64,000 bases of DNA from Christiangramia aestuarii (GCF_009735585.1 NZ_VJVW01000005.1:1-64000), one strand, 5' to 3'; shown: positions 24,652 to 35,181, counted from the stretch's first letter. Notes: generated by a model from the sequence alone, not told the origin. Numbers and translations: made by a program.

Positions 24652-24952
24652 AATCCAGGAACATCTAGCTTCCGATAAGATTCAGAGTCTCAAAGGAGGC
24701 TTGATTCTCAGAATAATAACAAATGATTATCTTACTCCCCTGTATTTAACAGCTTAGACCGTTAAGGGGTGATAAGCTTATCAGGGCCAGCGGGGACTTA
24801 TAAAAATCCCTGTTCATATAGACCAAAAATGTTTTAAAGAAATATATAAAGCCAACAGCTTTATTTAAAACCGCCTATCCCTTCCAGGCAGACCTTTTCT
24901 ATACCGGGTGATATTCACCAGGTTTTAGAATTTCTGAATTTAATTAAGCCAT
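24652..24952. other. Intergenic stretch with an element remnant
   Basis: About 300 bases. AACAGCTTAGACCGTTAAGG near 24748-24767 matches the outer right arm of the palindromic element (copy 19). Otherwise only AT-rich leader sequence before the M64 gene; no hairpin terminator was found. Confidence 0.4.
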
Positions 24953-25893
24953 ATGAAAAGATTTTTCCTGTTAGCTGTATTTTTACTTTCTGTGTGTAGC
25001 TGCGAAGATGAAATTGTTCCAAATCTCAAACCAATCGAGCCGCAGGTTGAGGCATGTCTGGAATATGATATTCCCTGTCCCGAAATTATGCATGAAAAAA
25101 ATGAAGGCTGTGTTGCCAATATTATTTTCCTGGCTGAAGGATTTACAGAGGCTGAAATTCCGGAATTCGAAAATTTATCCCAGATCGCTATGGAGGCGAT
25201 CATGGAAATGGAACCATTTAAATCGGCTTCAGAGAACCTCAACTTTTATAGGGTCAATTCTATATCGGCAACCACGGGTATAAGCTCTAAAGCCTATACA
25301 AGTACCTGCAACGGCACTACAGGCACAGATAGTTTTTCTGATACTCCCTGGGCTGTATACAGCAACAAGTTAGGTCTTAAGCGTCTTCTGGGAATGGATA
25401 GGGAGAAACGAGATAGCCTTGAGGAGCTCTTTGGAAATTATGCCATCGGGGATTATGTCTATACGATCATTATTGCAAACACAACTGGTTATTTTGGGGG
25501 TTCTGAATTTCCCGGTGTTACCGAATATAATACTATTGAAGACCCTAAAGTTTCAAATATGATAGTATCCAAATATAAAAGCGGTGAAATATTTAAATAC
25601 TTGATCCGCCATGAATTTGGGCATTCCTTTGGGAATTTAGATGACGAATATGTAGATTCCCTTGCCAATTGTACGCTGGAAGAAATGCAATCTTACTTTT
25701 TAGAAACCCCAAAATTAAACGTACTAACCTATAATCCCGGAGGCTGGTATGAAGGTGCCCGATACCTTCCTACCGGTACTGGAGGGAGTGGGAAAATTCT
25801 ATAATGAGGACGGGTTATAAAGACACTCAATTCTCACCCGTTCAAAGAAGCGTTGTTGAAGATAGACTGAAAGAAGCTATAGCTTGTAAATGA
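24953..25893 (+). pseudogene. Lipoprotein peptidase of family M64, frameshifted near the C-terminus
   Basis: The first frame gives 283 residues and stops at 25803. It has a lipobox signal (LLAVFLLSVCSC), the conserved IIFLAEGFTEAE, and the zinc motif HEFGHSFGNLDDEY (H220, H224) of M64 peptidases. After about 25785 the family C-terminus continues in another frame, through WREWENSIMRTGY, TQFSPVQRSVVEDRLKEAIA and a TGA at 25891-25893. One base is missing or two are extra near the GGTACTGGAGGGAGTGGG run. This can be a real disruption, a sequencing error or frameshifted translation. The zinc site is intact; only the last 35 or so residues are affected. Confidence 0.75.
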
Positions 25894-25925
25894 TCCAATT
25901 AAAAACCATCTAGGTCCGAACTTAA

Positions 25926-26297
25926 ATGACTAGTAATAAATACCTCCTTTTTTACCTCCTTATTCTTATAATGGCAACAGCCTGTTTTAATACTGGCAAA
26001 GGGAATTCATCAGATTATGAAGATTATGACCCGGAGGATTTCTATGAGGTAACCGGGAGGCTTATCGAGAACAGGTTGAGCTATCATTTTCCCAAAACCA
26101 ATATAATCTATTATGAATATTTCCTCGAGAAAGAGACCCCGTTAAAAGGAAGTGAGGAAAACATCAAACCTCACTTGAAGAAAGGTGAAAAATTTATAGT
26201 ACTGGTACATAAGAAAGACTCCTGTATAAGCTTCTTCGGTTATACAGATCCACGGTTCAGGAAAAACTCCTTTCAAAAGGTGAAAGCAAGGAAATAA
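25926..26297 (+). CDS. Small lipoprotein of unknown function
   Basis: The 123-residue product has a signal peptide ending in MATAC as lipobox, an acidic segment SDYEDYDPEDFYEVTG, and then strand-rich sequence (RLIENRLSYHFPKTNIIYYEY, EKFIVLVHKKDSCISFFGY). No family recognised. It follows the M64 gene by 32 bases and may be co-transcribed. It ends about 95 bases before the convergent UvrA-like gene. Confidence 0.65.
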   Translation: MTSNKYLLFYLLILIMATACFNTGKGNSSDYEDYDPEDFYEVTGRLIENRLSYHFPKTNIIYYEYFLEKETPLKGSEENIKPHLKKGEKFIVLVHKKDSCISFFGYTDPRFRKNSFQKVKARK

Positions 26298-26391
26298 TAA
26301 ATTTCTTTCACTATAGCTCTACCGTGTCAAATGTACAATAACACTTACCGTAATAAGTCTTGCCTTCCGTTTTGAGTATCTCTGCTATGTA

Positions 26392-29300
26392 TCAATTTAA
26401 AACCACCCCTATTCCTATTTTCTCCAGTAAATAAGGATTATGGTCTATCACCAGGATATCATTGGTTTTGCTAAGTTTTTCAAGGATGGTAAATAACAGG
26501 TCAATATCGGCGTAATGTAATCCCGTACTGGGTTCATCCAGGATATAAAGTTCTCCGGAAGCATTTTTCTCTAACCAGTTTAATAACAGCAGGCGTTGCT
26601 TTTCTCCCGAAGAAAGAGATTGTACAGGCTGGTCTAACCTAAGATGCTCCAATCCCACCTCTTTTAACTGACCAAGGAATTGGAAATCATTATTTAAGTC
26701 TTTGATTCCGACCAGCCATTCCTGGAATTCTGAGATATTTAAAGAAAGTACCTCAGCTATATTCCTGGAATTTACTCTATGTTTCAATATTTCGGCCTTA
26801 TAGCGCTGTCCGTTACATAGCTCACATTCTTCCACCGCATTGGCGGCAACGTCCAGGCTGGTTTCTATATACCCCAATCCTTTACAGTTGGGGCACTGGC
26901 TCGATTTGGTCTTATAGGAGAAATCCCGAGCCTTCAGATCAGATCCCGCAGCGAAGATCCTGCTTATATGTTTAAGCAGGTCCAGGTAAGAAACCAATAG
27001 CGTTTTAGAATGTGAGCGTAATTTTTTGATTTCGAAATATTGTGCTCCGTCATATTTTTTAGGAAAGTCTATACTCCGGCAATTTACAGGAGTTCCCTTC
27101 TGAATACTGGGCAGAAGGATTTCCTTTACCAGGGTGGTTTTCCCTATTCCAGATCTTCCGCTAATTGCCGTAATACCGCCTATAGGCAGCTTAAGCATTT
27201 CTTTCTTTAAAGTATGTTTGGATAGTTCGCTGATAATTATTTGTTGCTTCCCTTGCCCGAATTCTATTTTTTTGGAAGTTGCCTTTAGGTATGGATGGCA
27301 TCCTGGTAATTTCAAATATTCCTGCGGAGTTCCCTGGAAAGTTACATAACCTCCAAGTTTACCGGCCTGTGGTCCCATCTGCACCAGGTGATCGGCAGAA
27401 AGTATGATCTCTTTATTATGCTCGATCACCATCACCGTATTGTCTTTTGCTATAAGCTCTTTCAGGATGTTAATTAGGTCTGGAATATTATCATTAGACA
27501 ATCCTGCCGAAGGTTCATCCAGCAGGTAAGTGATCCCCTTTAGCGGGGAGTTCAGTTGTTTGATCAGGGCCACCCGTTGATTCTCTCCACCCGAAAGTGT
27601 AGTCGATTTTCTATTGAGTTGCAGGTGATCAATATGCAATTGCCTCGCCCTTTTTATGGTATTTAGCAAATGAGGTTCTATCCGGGCAACTAATTCCTGA
27701 TCTATCTTACTAAACTCCTTATAGGAAGAAAGCCAATTTCCCAGTTCATTGAGATCCATGCTTTTCAATTCAAGGATAGACCTTTCCCCTATTCTGTATT
27801 TCAGGCGTTTCGGCTTTAAACCACTTCCCTGGCAATGGCTGCATTCAGATGCTGAAAATAATGCCTTAAGTTTGGCGATGTTCTTATTTTTCCTGGTCTT
27901 ATAATATTCTTCTTTAAGGTATGCGAAAAGTCCCTCCCATTTCATCTTGACCGGCTGTACTCCTTCCCTTGTTTTGGTTTTAAAGGCCCACTCTGTCTCC
28001 CAGACCTTATCCCCGGCCCCATGGAATAAGATTTCCTTTTGATTTTCGCCCAGTTCATTAAAAGAGGTGTCCAGGCTAAACCCGTTTTCCTTTCCCACCT
28101 CTTTTAGGATGGCCATATACTGGCTTCCTGGCTGGCCGTAATAGGCCAGGGATTTATTATGCTCAAATAATCCCTCAGTGATGCTTTTTTTAGGGTCTAG
28201 AACGATCTTAGAAACATCAGGTAATAATTCTTCTCCGTAACCATCGCAAACCGCACATTTCCCAAGTTCATGGTTATTGGAAAAATGGCTGGCAGAAAGA
28301 TCTTTTCCTTCAAACTGGGCTTTCCGGGAGAATGCAAAACGAAAGATCTTATCTATACCGGTTTGTTTAGCGATATCAGAGCGTTCGCTAAAACTTCTTT
28401 CCTTGCGCGTTATACAGATAGTTGGGCTAAGCCCCGATATATTCTCTACCTCGAGCTGAAAATTCACTCCGGCCCTCGACTGCTGGTAAGAAGTAAATTG
28501 TTTGGTCATTTCCTGTAAACCGTAACCATGCAAGGTATCTATCAAAAGAGAGGATTTTCCCGAGCCCGAAATCCCGGTGAATACACTTAACTGGTGCTTA
28601 GGGAGCTCCAGGTCCAGGTCTTTCAGGTAATGCGTCCTGGCTCCTTTTACAGAGATCTTATTCCTTTCTTCTTCTGAATAGGTTTTGAATTCCTGTGACT
28701 GCAGCTTTAAGGAATTATCGAAAAAGCTATCGCATGAAGTTTTAAATAAGGGATGATTCTCAAAGCAAACGATACCAGCAGTCTGTTTTTTCAACTGGTG
28801 TAAAGCTTCTAGCAACTGCCTTACATTCTTTTGATGCAGACCAATACTGGGCTCTTCCAGAATTAAGAGCGTAGTTTTAGATTGTTTAGCGAATTGTTTG
28901 GTGAGCTTAATACGTTGAGCCTCACCTCCCGAAAGTGTGTTCGAGGGCTGGCCCATTTTTATATATCTCAGCCCTAGCTGGAGCATCAAAGAAATTATCC
29001 TGTTGATCTGCTTTTCATTGCTGAAAAAATCGGCAGCCTCTTCGATGCTTAGATTATAGATATCGGCTATATTCCTGCCATTCCAATGCACCCGCAGTAC
29101 CTCGTCCTTGAAACGTTTGCCATTACAGGTAGGACAAACCTGGTTGATAGTACCCATCACGTTCATGGCCAGGGTGATGACCCCGGCACCTTCACAGTTC
29201 TCGCATCGTCCTTTTTTATTATTGAAAGAAAAGGCTGCTTTAGACAAATTGAGCTCTTTGGCTTCCGAAGTTTTTGCCAGTAAATCGCGTATCTTATCGG

Positions 29301-30882
29301 CTAAACCGGTATAGGTCGCAGGATTACTCCTTGGTGTTTTCCCTATAGGCTGATCTGAAACTGAAATCAGGTTGAGTTCTTCCCTGGCGCAATATTCCTT
29401 CAGCTGATCAACATTTTTTTTTGTTTTTCTGCTTACCACATTCAATTTGCCGGGTTGCGGTTCAAAGCTCTCCTGGGTTAGTTGAGTCGCTTCACTATCC
29501 ACTGTAGTCTTCTCCTTATTTAATTCCTCCAGGGTGGGGCTTTCTAAACCTTTCGAATCCAGGAAATCCTGCAAAGACCCGTTAAAAATGACCTCTCCTC
29601 CATGTATCCCAGCTCCAGGCCCTAATTCTACTATCCAATCTGCAGTTCTTATAAAGTTCAGGTCATGTTCTACCACCATCACCGTATTTCCTCTTTTTAT
29701 AAGCCGGTCAAAGATATGTCTCAAATGGGTTTGATAATCTTCAGCCAAACCAATGGAAGGTTCGTCAAAAACATACAGAATGCCCTGCAGATTACTATTT
29801 ACCTGTTTGATCAGCCTTATACGTTGGGCATCTCCGGAAGAAATTTCGTTACTGGAAGTACCCAAACTGTATTCATCCATTCCCAGACGAATCAAGTCGT
29901 TCAATTGCGTATTGATCTTTTCTACCAGAGTCTTTTCACCACTCATTAATTCCTGAGATTGAAGCCTATCATATAAAATGTTCAGAGGTAGCTGCATCCA
30001 TTCATGGAAGTTCGATCCTTTCCACTTATACTTAAGATGCTCGTCCTTTATTCTTGCTCCCTTACATTCAGGACAAACACTGGAACTCACAAATTTTAAA
30101 ATGTTCTTGTTCCGGTCACGTTTTAAAATATCGGTCATGATGGGAAGGATTCCCTTATAATAACCTTCTTCGCGAGGCTTGGCCTTTAGTCCCTGCCATC
30201 TTAAGCGGGATTCTATACTATGCTTTCCGTAAAATACCTTGATACGATCACTTCCATTCAGAATGACATCTTTCTGCTCGGCGGTAAGCTCCTTCCACGG
30301 GATATCCACACTAAAGCCATGAGCTTTACATACTTTATTCAGTTCATCTACGGTCACCTGCGAATAGACAATATATCCATTTGGCAAAGTAGTGGTGATG
30401 GCTCCCTCCCTTAAAGTCTTGTTCTCATCTCCCAGAAGCTTATCAATGTCGATATATTCCGCTTCTCCGATTCCATGGCAACGCTCACAGGCTCCCCTGG
30501 GGTGATTAAAGGAAAAAAGGGATTTACTCATGCTTTCCTCCCCAGAATATCTGGCAAACAGGATTCTAAAATATGCGGCAAGTTCTGAAAGTGTCCCAAA
30601 AGTTGCATTTACAGACCTGAAGCGTTTGGACTGCCCAACCTTTATCACCGGCGGCAGGGCTTCTATATCATCTACCTCTGCCGTAGGAATAGACTGCGCA
30701 TTCTGCTGGTTATAGGCCGGCAGGCTTTCCAGGAAATACCGATAGCCCTCATTTGCGATAACATCCATGGCCAGGGAAGACTTTCCCGAACCGGAAAGGC
30801 CGGTCACCACGATCAATCGATTTTTAGGAATACTTAGATCGATATTCTTGAGATTGTTCTGGTGGGCATTGATTATACGCAT
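26392..30882 (-). CDS. Single-chain tandem UvrA-like ABC ATPase (four ABC modules)
   Basis: The 1496-residue protein starts at the ATG at 30882 ([16 protein letters not shown], a UvrA-type start); 41 more codons are open upstream but do not look like the family. Two UvrA-like halves are fused. Half 1: Walker [10 protein letters not shown] (28-36), signature SSGDAQR, Walker B VFDEPS (371-376); its second module has signature LSGGEAQR (650-657) and LILEEPS but no Walker A. Half 2: Walker [10 protein letters not shown] (770-778) and GRSGIGKTT (1242-1250), signatures LSGGENQR and LSSGEKQR, Walker B at 1120 and 1447. Each module has CxxC...CxxC zinc motifs (for example C132/C135, C270/C273). The UvrB-binding insert between the LFAR region and FSFN is absent in both halves, so this is probably not the repair UvrA. 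Confidence 0.88.
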   Translation of the reverse strand: MRIINAHQNNLKNIDLSIPKNRLIVVTGLSGSGKSSLAMDVIANEGYRYFLESLPAYNQQNAQSIPTAEVDDIEALPPVIKVGQSKRFRSVNATFGTLSELAAYFRILFARYSGEESMSKSLFSFNHPRGACERCHGIGEAEYIDIDKLLGDENKTLREGAITTTLPNGYIVYSQVTVDELNKVCKAHGFSVDIPWKELTAEQKDVILNGSDRIKVFYGKHSIESRLRWQGLKAKPREEGYYKGILPIMTDILKRDRNKNILKFVSSSVCPECKGARIKDEHLKYKWKGSNFHEWMQLPLNILYDRLQSQELMSGEKTLVEKINTQLNDLIRLGMDEYSLGTSSNEISSGDAQRIRLIKQVNSNLQGILYVFDEPSIGLAEDYQTHLRHIFDRLIKRGNTVMVVEHDLNFIRTADWIVELGPGAGIHGGEVIFNGSLQDFLDSKGLESPTLEELNKEKTTVDSEATQLTQESFEPQPGKLNVVSRKTKKNVDQLKEYCAREELNLISVSDQPIGKTPRSNPATYTGLADKIRDLLAKTSEAKELNLSKAAFSFNNKKGRCENCEGAGVITLAMNVMGTINQVCPTCNGKRFKDEVLRVHWNGRNIADIYNLSIEEAADFFSNEKQINRIISLMLQLGLRYIKMGQPSNTLSGGEAQRIKLTKQFAKQSKTTLLILEEPSIGLHQKNVRQLLEALHQLKKQTAGIVCFENHPLFKTSCDSFFDNSLKLQSQEFKTYSEEERNKISVKGARTHYLKDLDLELPKHQLSVFTGISGSGKSSLLIDTLHGYGLQEMTKQFTSYQQSRAGVNFQLEVENISGLSPTICITRKERSFSERSDIAKQTGIDKIFRFAFSRKAQFEGKDLSASHFSNNHELGKCAVCDGYGEELLPDVSKIVLDPKKSITEGLFEHNKSLAYYGQPGSQYMAILKEVGKENGFSLDTSFNELGENQKEILFHGAGDKVWETEWAFKTKTREGVQPVKMKWEGLFAYLKEEYYKTRKNKNIAKLKALFSASECSHCQGSGLKPKRLKYRIGERSILELKSMDLNELGNWLSSYKEFSKIDQELVARIEPHLLNTIKRARQLHIDHLQLNRKSTTLSGGENQRVALIKQLNSPLKGITYLLDEPSAGLSNDNIPDLINILKELIAKDNTVMVIEHNKEIILSADHLVQMGPQAGKLGGYVTFQGTPQEYLKLPGCHPYLKATSKKIEFGQGKQQIIISELSKHTLKKEMLKLPIGGITAISGRSGIGKTTLVKEILLPSIQKGTPVNCRSIDFPKKYDGAQYFEIKKLRSHSKTLLVSYLDLLKHISRIFAAGSDLKARDFSYKTKSSQCPNCKGLGYIETSLDVAANAVEECELCNGQRYKAEILKHRVNSRNIAEVLSLNISEFQEWLVGIKDLNNDFQFLGQLKEVGLEHLRLDQPVQSLSSGEKQRLLLLNWLEKNASGELYILDEPSTGLHYADIDLLFTILEKLSKTNDILVIDHNPYLLEKIGIGVVLN

Positions 30883-31179
30883 ATCTGGCTTTGTTTCTAC
30901 TGGGAAAAAGGTAAAGATAGAAAGAATAGAACGGCTTAAAATAAGGTTTGGTAGAAAGTCCTTGTGATCGGAGAAAACAACAAGATCCCGATACAAAGGT
31001 TCCAAAAAATAATTTTCAGAGTCCTGAAAAATTATTCATCAATCAAATTATTATAAACTGGCAAACAGTTTTTTAGTGTTTTTTACAACTATATTGATTA
31101 AATTCAGGCTATCAATAATAATATCCCCGCCCCTATCCTGAATCCACCTGCACAAAAACGCTAAAAATTCTGAAAACCA

Positions 31180-32169
31180 ATGAAAATCGCAGTATTCAGC
31201 ACCAAAATCTATGACCGGGAATATTTTGAAAAATATGGCAAGGATAAAACATTTGATTTTAGCTTTTTCGAAACCAGCCTCGGTACCGCCACGGTGAACC
31301 TCAGCAAGGGCTTCGATGCAGTTTGCGTATTCGTAAACGACAGGCTGGATAAAGATACCATAGAAGGATTAGCATCAATGGGAGTTAAGTTGATCGCTCT
31401 GCGGTGCGCAGGTTTTAATAATGTAGACCTGGAAACAGCAAAAAAGAATAATATTAAAGTGGTTAGAGTTCCTGCCTATTCGCCCCAGGCTGTGGCAGAA
31501 CATGCCATGGCCCTCATATTGACGTTGAATAGGAAAACTCATAAAGCTTACAACAGGGTACGAGAAGGAAATTTTTCACTTAACAGGCTTATTGGATTTA
31601 ATCTCTATGAAAAATCCATCGGGATAATTGGAACCGGGAAAATCGGGGCTGCATTTTGCAGGATAGCTCTTGGATTTGGGAGTAAGGTCATCGCCTATGA
31701 TAAATATTCTTCAGAAGATCTAAAAAATTTAGGAGTAGAATACAGGTCACTTCAGGAAGTTTTGGAACTGTCTGATATACTTTCCTTACACTGCCCCCTC
31801 ACCCCCGAGACCAAACATATCATCGATGCCGCGGCCCTGGCCACAATGAAAAAAGGAGTGATGATCATTAATACCAGCAGGGGTGCCCTTATCAATACCA
31901 GGGATATACTGGATGCACTAAAAGAGGAGAAAGTTGGCTATTTAGGCATTGATGTTTATGAACAGGAAGAGAACCTGTTTTATAAGGACCTGTCTGAAAG
32001 TATCATCCCCGACGATCTTATCCTTAGGCTAAACAGCTTTCCAAATGTTCTTATTACCGCCCACCAGGCCTATTTCACAAAAGAAGCCATGAAAGAAATT
32101 ACCCAGACCACTCTTAATAACATTAGAAGTTTTGAAAAAGGTGAAGCTCTGGAAAACGAGATATCCTAA
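31180..32169 (+). CDS. ldhA: D-lactate dehydrogenase (2-hydroxyacid dehydrogenase family)
   Basis: The 329-residue enzyme reduces pyruvate to D-lactate with NADH in the cytoplasm. It has the N- and C-terminal halves of the catalytic domain and the nucleotide-binding domain with GIIGTGKIGAAF (about 149-160). Catalytic residues fit the family: Arg in INTSRGALIN, Glu in DVYEQEENLF and His in ITAHQAYFT. LRCAGFNNVDL and VPAYSPQAVAEHAMAL are the characteristic D-LDH (LdhA) forms. No operon partner; the RidA gene follows after about 60 bases. Confidence 0.92.
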   Translation: MKIAVFSTKIYDREYFEKYGKDKTFDFSFFETSLGTATVNLSKGFDAVCVFVNDRLDKDTIEGLASMGVKLIALRCAGFNNVDLETAKKNNIKVVRVPAYSPQAVAEHAMALILTLNRKTHKAYNRVREGNFSLNRLIGFNLYEKSIGIIGTGKIGAAFCRIALGFGSKVIAYDKYSSEDLKNLGVEYRSLQEVLELSDILSLHCPLTPETKHIIDAAALATMKKGVMIINTSRGALINTRDILDALKEEKVGYLGIDVYEQEENLFYKDLSESIIPDDLILRLNSFPNVLITAHQAYFTKEAMKEITQTTLNNIRSFEKGEALENEIS

Positions 32170-32229
32170 ATTCATGACTGTCGCCACTCTAACGCAAAAG
32201 TTTTTTTATTCATCCTTATCCACAGAATC

Positions 32230-32634
32230 ATGAAAAGAGAGTTAATTTCAAACGGAAATCCACTAGAAGATATCATCGGTTTTAGCCGGGCCGTAAAGGT
32301 AGGCCAGTATATAAGCATTGGGGGAACCGCTCCGGTAGACAGAAATGGTAAAACCTCGGGTATCGGTGATATAAGGCTTCAAACAAGAAAATGTATAGAG
32401 ATCATTAAAGAAGCCCTGGAACAAGCAGGTTCTGGCTTGGAGCACGTGGTAAGAACGCGGATGCTTCTTACCAATATCGATGACTGGAAAGCTGCCGCCG
32501 AAGTAAGAGCCGAATATTTTCAGAAAATAAAGCCTGTGGATACCATCATGCAGGTTAGCAGTTTCGTGAATTCGGAATGGCTGATCGAGATCGAAGCAGA
32601 CGCGATCATAGATGAAACTAACAGACCTAAGTAG
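32230..32634 (+). CDS. RidA family protein (enamine/imine deaminase-like)
   Basis: The 134-residue protein has the YjgF/YER057c fold: FSRAVKVGQYISIGGTAPVD, QTRKCIEIIKEALEQAG, and VVRTRMLLTNIDDW with the conserved Arg that binds the substrate carboxylate, ending ALIE-like IEIEADAIID. Canonical RidA hydrolyses reactive enamines from PLP enzymes; this member belongs to one of the related subgroups with RTRM. It follows the D-lactate dehydrogenase gene. Confidence 0.88.
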   Translation: MKRELISNGNPLEDIIGFSRAVKVGQYISIGGTAPVDRNGKTSGIGDIRLQTRKCIEIIKEALEQAGSGLEHVVRTRMLLTNIDDWKAAAEVRAEYFQKIKPVDTIMQVSSFVNSEWLIEIEADAIIDETNRPK

Positions 32635-32956
32635 AAGACTGTTGACTATTTTCCTGGAGGCAGATCCATGTTTCAATCGATAGTAGCAAGCAAAAGGAAA
32701 AGAAATTTTGACAATTAGGACCGTTATTTTTTGCAATCATTAAACCAGGTAAAACTGATTTTACCCTGATAATAACAGTATAGACACAAGCTATAATACA
32801 TGTTTGAGTATTGACTTGGTTATTCTGAAAACAGAATTGATATTATAAAAAACCAAAAATATTCCTACAACTTACTTTAAACCAGTGGGTTGTATATAAA
32901 AGAAAAACTTATATTTATGTATTCTTAAATTATGTTTAACCAAAAAATTAAAGGTG
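32635..32956. other. Intergenic stretch with element remnant and promoter
   Basis: 322 bases. AATTAGGACCGTTATTTTTT near 32713-32732 resembles the outer right arm of the palindromic element (copy 20, weak). The right part holds the promoter of the Bor-like gene. Nothing else recognised. Confidence 0.4.
32889..32917 (+). promoter_or_regulatory. Putative promoter of the Bor-like gene
   Basis: GTTG at 32889-32892, 17 bases, then TATATTTA at 32910-32917; this matches the Bacteroidetes TTTG / TAnnTTTG layout and lies 40 bases before the ATG. The same spacing and -7 box occur before the VOC gene at 36700. Confidence 0.5.
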
Positions 32957-33253
32957 ATGATTAAAAAATCGATGAAATTATTGTTCGTTTTATTCGCTTC
33001 ATCAATGCTGTTGACCTCCTGTTATTCTTACACCACCGTAGTAGGTAGCGGAGCTCAGGGAAATGATGAAACCAGTAAATGGAATCACTATGTTATTGCC
33101 GGGTTAGTACCTGTAGGTGTATCAGACGCTAAAAGTATGGCCGGAGGGGCAGCAAATTATACTGTTCATACCAGGCATTCCTTCCTTAATGGTCTAATCG
33201 CTGCGATAACCGGTGGTATTTACACTCCTACTAAGACGACGGTTACAAAATAA
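32957..33253 (+). CDS. Bor family lipoprotein
   Basis: The 98-residue product (ATG at 32957; a GTG one codon earlier is possible) has a lipobox signal (FASSMLLTSC). The mature protein fits the Bor family: KWNHYVIAGLVPVGVSDAKS, AANYTVHTRHSFLNGLIAAI and GGIYTPTKTTV at the end. Bor was first known from phage lambda, where it is an outer-membrane lipoprotein that gives serum resistance; homologues in Flavobacteria have no known role. A strong terminator follows. Confidence 0.8.
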   Translation: MIKKSMKLLFVLFASSMLLTSCYSYTTVVGSGAQGNDETSKWNHYVIAGLVPVGVSDAKSMAGGAANYTVHTRHSFLNGLIAAITGGIYTPTKTTVTK

Positions 33254-33267
33254 CTGAACTAAAAATT

Positions 33268-33300
33268 AGAAAGAAACCAGCATTATGTTGGTTTCTTTCT
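33268..33300 (+). terminator. Rho-independent terminator after the Bor-like gene
   Basis: Perfect 12-bp stem AGAAAGAAACCA / TGGTTTCTTTCT with a 9-base loop, followed by TAATTT, 15 bases after the stop codon. Confidence 0.8.
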
Positions 33301-33313
33301 TAATTTAATCTTC

Positions 33314-33508
33314 ATGAAAAGAATTCTATTATATATCGGCCTGGCAATATCATTATTTTTAGTCATCCAGATTATCGCTATACTCTTCACTGGCATTCAG
33401 GACCTAACCCAATATGGCTATGGATTCCTTACTGGTAAGATCATTCTTCTTTTAGTGCTGGGTACCATCTTATACTTTAACCGGAAGCATCTTAGATCTG
33501 GATCTTAG
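33314..33508 (+). CDS. Small two-helix membrane protein
   Basis: The 64-residue product has two membrane helices (LLYIGLAISLFLVIQIIAILF and GKIILLLVLGTILYF) separated by a polar loop TGIQDLTQYGYGF, and a basic C-terminus NRKHLRSGS. No family recognised. It starts just after the terminator of the Bor-like gene. Confidence 0.6.
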   Translation: MKRILLYIGLAISLFLVIQIIAILFTGIQDLTQYGYGFLTGKIILLLVLGTILYFNRKHLRSGS

Positions 33509-33747
33509 ATAATCGAACTGGATCTTTTTTCGGGATTTCCATACCTGGTTTTTTTCAACCGGACGACAATTCTTTGTTATTGTTCTCTTAGCTAAGCTCC
33601 GGTTTTAAAAAATTGCTATCATCCTCCTTCAATTCATTCTGATTTCAAAAGATAGGCTGAAATTCATTTTTTTCCTTGGTCCTGAATTTTTAATCATCTA
33701 ATTTTAAGATGTTTACAACTCCTTTTTTTCCATTAGACTAAAAAAAT

Positions 33748-34944
33748 ATGAAGCAATACTTAAGTGTTCTCCTCTTGCTTTCAGTTCTTCTGATCTCTCT
33801 GAATATTTCTGCTCAGGAAAATTTTGGAAAAGACAGTCTTGAAATAAGTGTGAAACCTTACGGAAGTTTCCGCGGTCATTATGCCATCTATGATAGTGAG
33901 ATTGAATTCCAGGAAAACGCTTCGAGGATAGGCTTCCAAATGGGTATCAAGAAAAAGGATTACGAGTTTTTTATTGGTGTGGAACTTGGGATGAGCCTCT
34001 TTAAAAGTAATTCCCAGTTCAATGCTGATGGAAATACTGCCAGCGGATTTATTATTACCCTGAATGAGCAGGCCTCCCAGGTCTTTAATTCCAGGCTGGG
34101 GTATCTGGGGTTCAGCTTTGGTAAATATGGCAGGATAAGTATTGGTAAACAGTGGAGTGTATACTACGATGTCTCTTCCTATACCGATAATTTCAATGTC
34201 TTTGGTGCCCAGGCTTCCTCTACTTTTGTTGCGGGAACCGATGGTGGTAGTATTGGTACAGGTCGAGCCGATCAATCCTTAATTTACAGGAATGAAATTG
34301 GCCCGCTGATCATTGGTCTCCAGTTACAGGCAAAAAATGCCAATAACGATAATTTTATAGATGGTTTCGGTGGAAGCCTTCAATGGCAGATAAATGAAGT
34401 GCTCAAAGCTGGTGCGGCTGTTAATTTCAGTTATATCGATGATTTCCTGATCGATGATGCAGGAATACTTGGCCTGGATGATGATCCCAACTATTTTAAT
34501 GCCGGGATGATGTATGATAATCAGAAAGTATTATTGAGCGCTGTGTACAGCAAGCACACAAATGGAGACCTGACCAATGGCCTAGACCTGTTCTCGGTTA
34601 TTGAAGGAATTCCTCCTACAGTTATTTTTGATGCTTACGGTTTCGAATTTTTCGGGCGTTATAAATGGGACAGTTTCGCTGTCCTGGCGGGTTACAATCA
34701 TTATATCCCAGACCTGGATGAGCTGGAAAGGGTAAATAACGAGTTACCGGTGAATGAAGATTTCTCCACCCGCGATTATATCCTGGGTATGGAATATCGT
34801 CCTAATAGATTTTCACTGGTCTATGCGGAATATCGTTTAGGAAATGGAGAGAATTCAATTGGCATAGAAACCACAGATGTCCTCACGCTTGGCTTGAGGA
34901 TAGATGCCGATCACCTCTTTCGAAAAGCGGTAAGCCTGAACTGA
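33748..34944 (+). CDS. Outer-membrane porin
   Basis: The 398-residue protein has a signal peptide (LLSVLLISLNISAQ) and the features of a general porin: early SVKPYGSFRGHYAIYD, ENASRIGFQMGIKK, YLGFSFGKYGRISIGKQW, and alternating amphipathic strands to the end. The mid part contains acidic segments as expected for constriction-loop L3. It would allow passive passage of small solutes. Monocistronic. Confidence 0.85.
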   Translation: MKQYLSVLLLLSVLLISLNISAQENFGKDSLEISVKPYGSFRGHYAIYDSEIEFQENASRIGFQMGIKKKDYEFFIGVELGMSLFKSNSQFNADGNTASGFIITLNEQASQVFNSRLGYLGFSFGKYGRISIGKQWSVYYDVSSYTDNFNVFGAQASSTFVAGTDGGSIGTGRADQSLIYRNEIGPLIIGLQLQAKNANNDNFIDGFGGSLQWQINEVLKAGAAVNFSYIDDFLIDDAGILGLDDDPNYFNAGMMYDNQKVLLSAVYSKHTNGDLTNGLDLFSVIEGIPPTVIFDAYGFEFFGRYKWDSFAVLAGYNHYIPDLDELERVNNELPVNEDFSTRDYILGMEYRPNRFSLVYAEYRLGNGENSIGIETTDVLTLGLRIDADHLFRKAVSLN

Positions 34945-35181
34945 TTTTCTTCCATTTTATCCTTAGCAAACCCCAAAACTTCAGTTCGAAAAAGTATTAC
35001 TGAAGATCTCTATCAAAAATCTAATTCTCAAAATACAAAGAAGCTTCCGCAAGATTTGTTTATATAAATGTGATAAGCAATTTCCTTTTTATTAAAAATC
35101 TTTTCCTGCTGCTGAATATCCCTAACTTTGCTTGCGTTTGAACAATTTGTTAATATCGGTATTGCCGGGTAAAAGTTTAGC

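Noticed and set aside
28270-30967. Several 60-95-residue plus-strand frames within the UvrA-like gene
   Set aside because: Antisense to a protein with intact Walker, signature and zinc motifs; no family pattern or signal.
30883-31005. N-terminal 41-codon extension of the UvrA-like gene
   Set aside because: The extension does not resemble UvrA, whereas the ATG at 30882 gives the normal family start.
34974-35020. CTTCAGT / ACTGAAG hairpin after the porin gene
   Set aside because: Stem of 7 bp with a long loop and no T-run; too weak for a terminator call.
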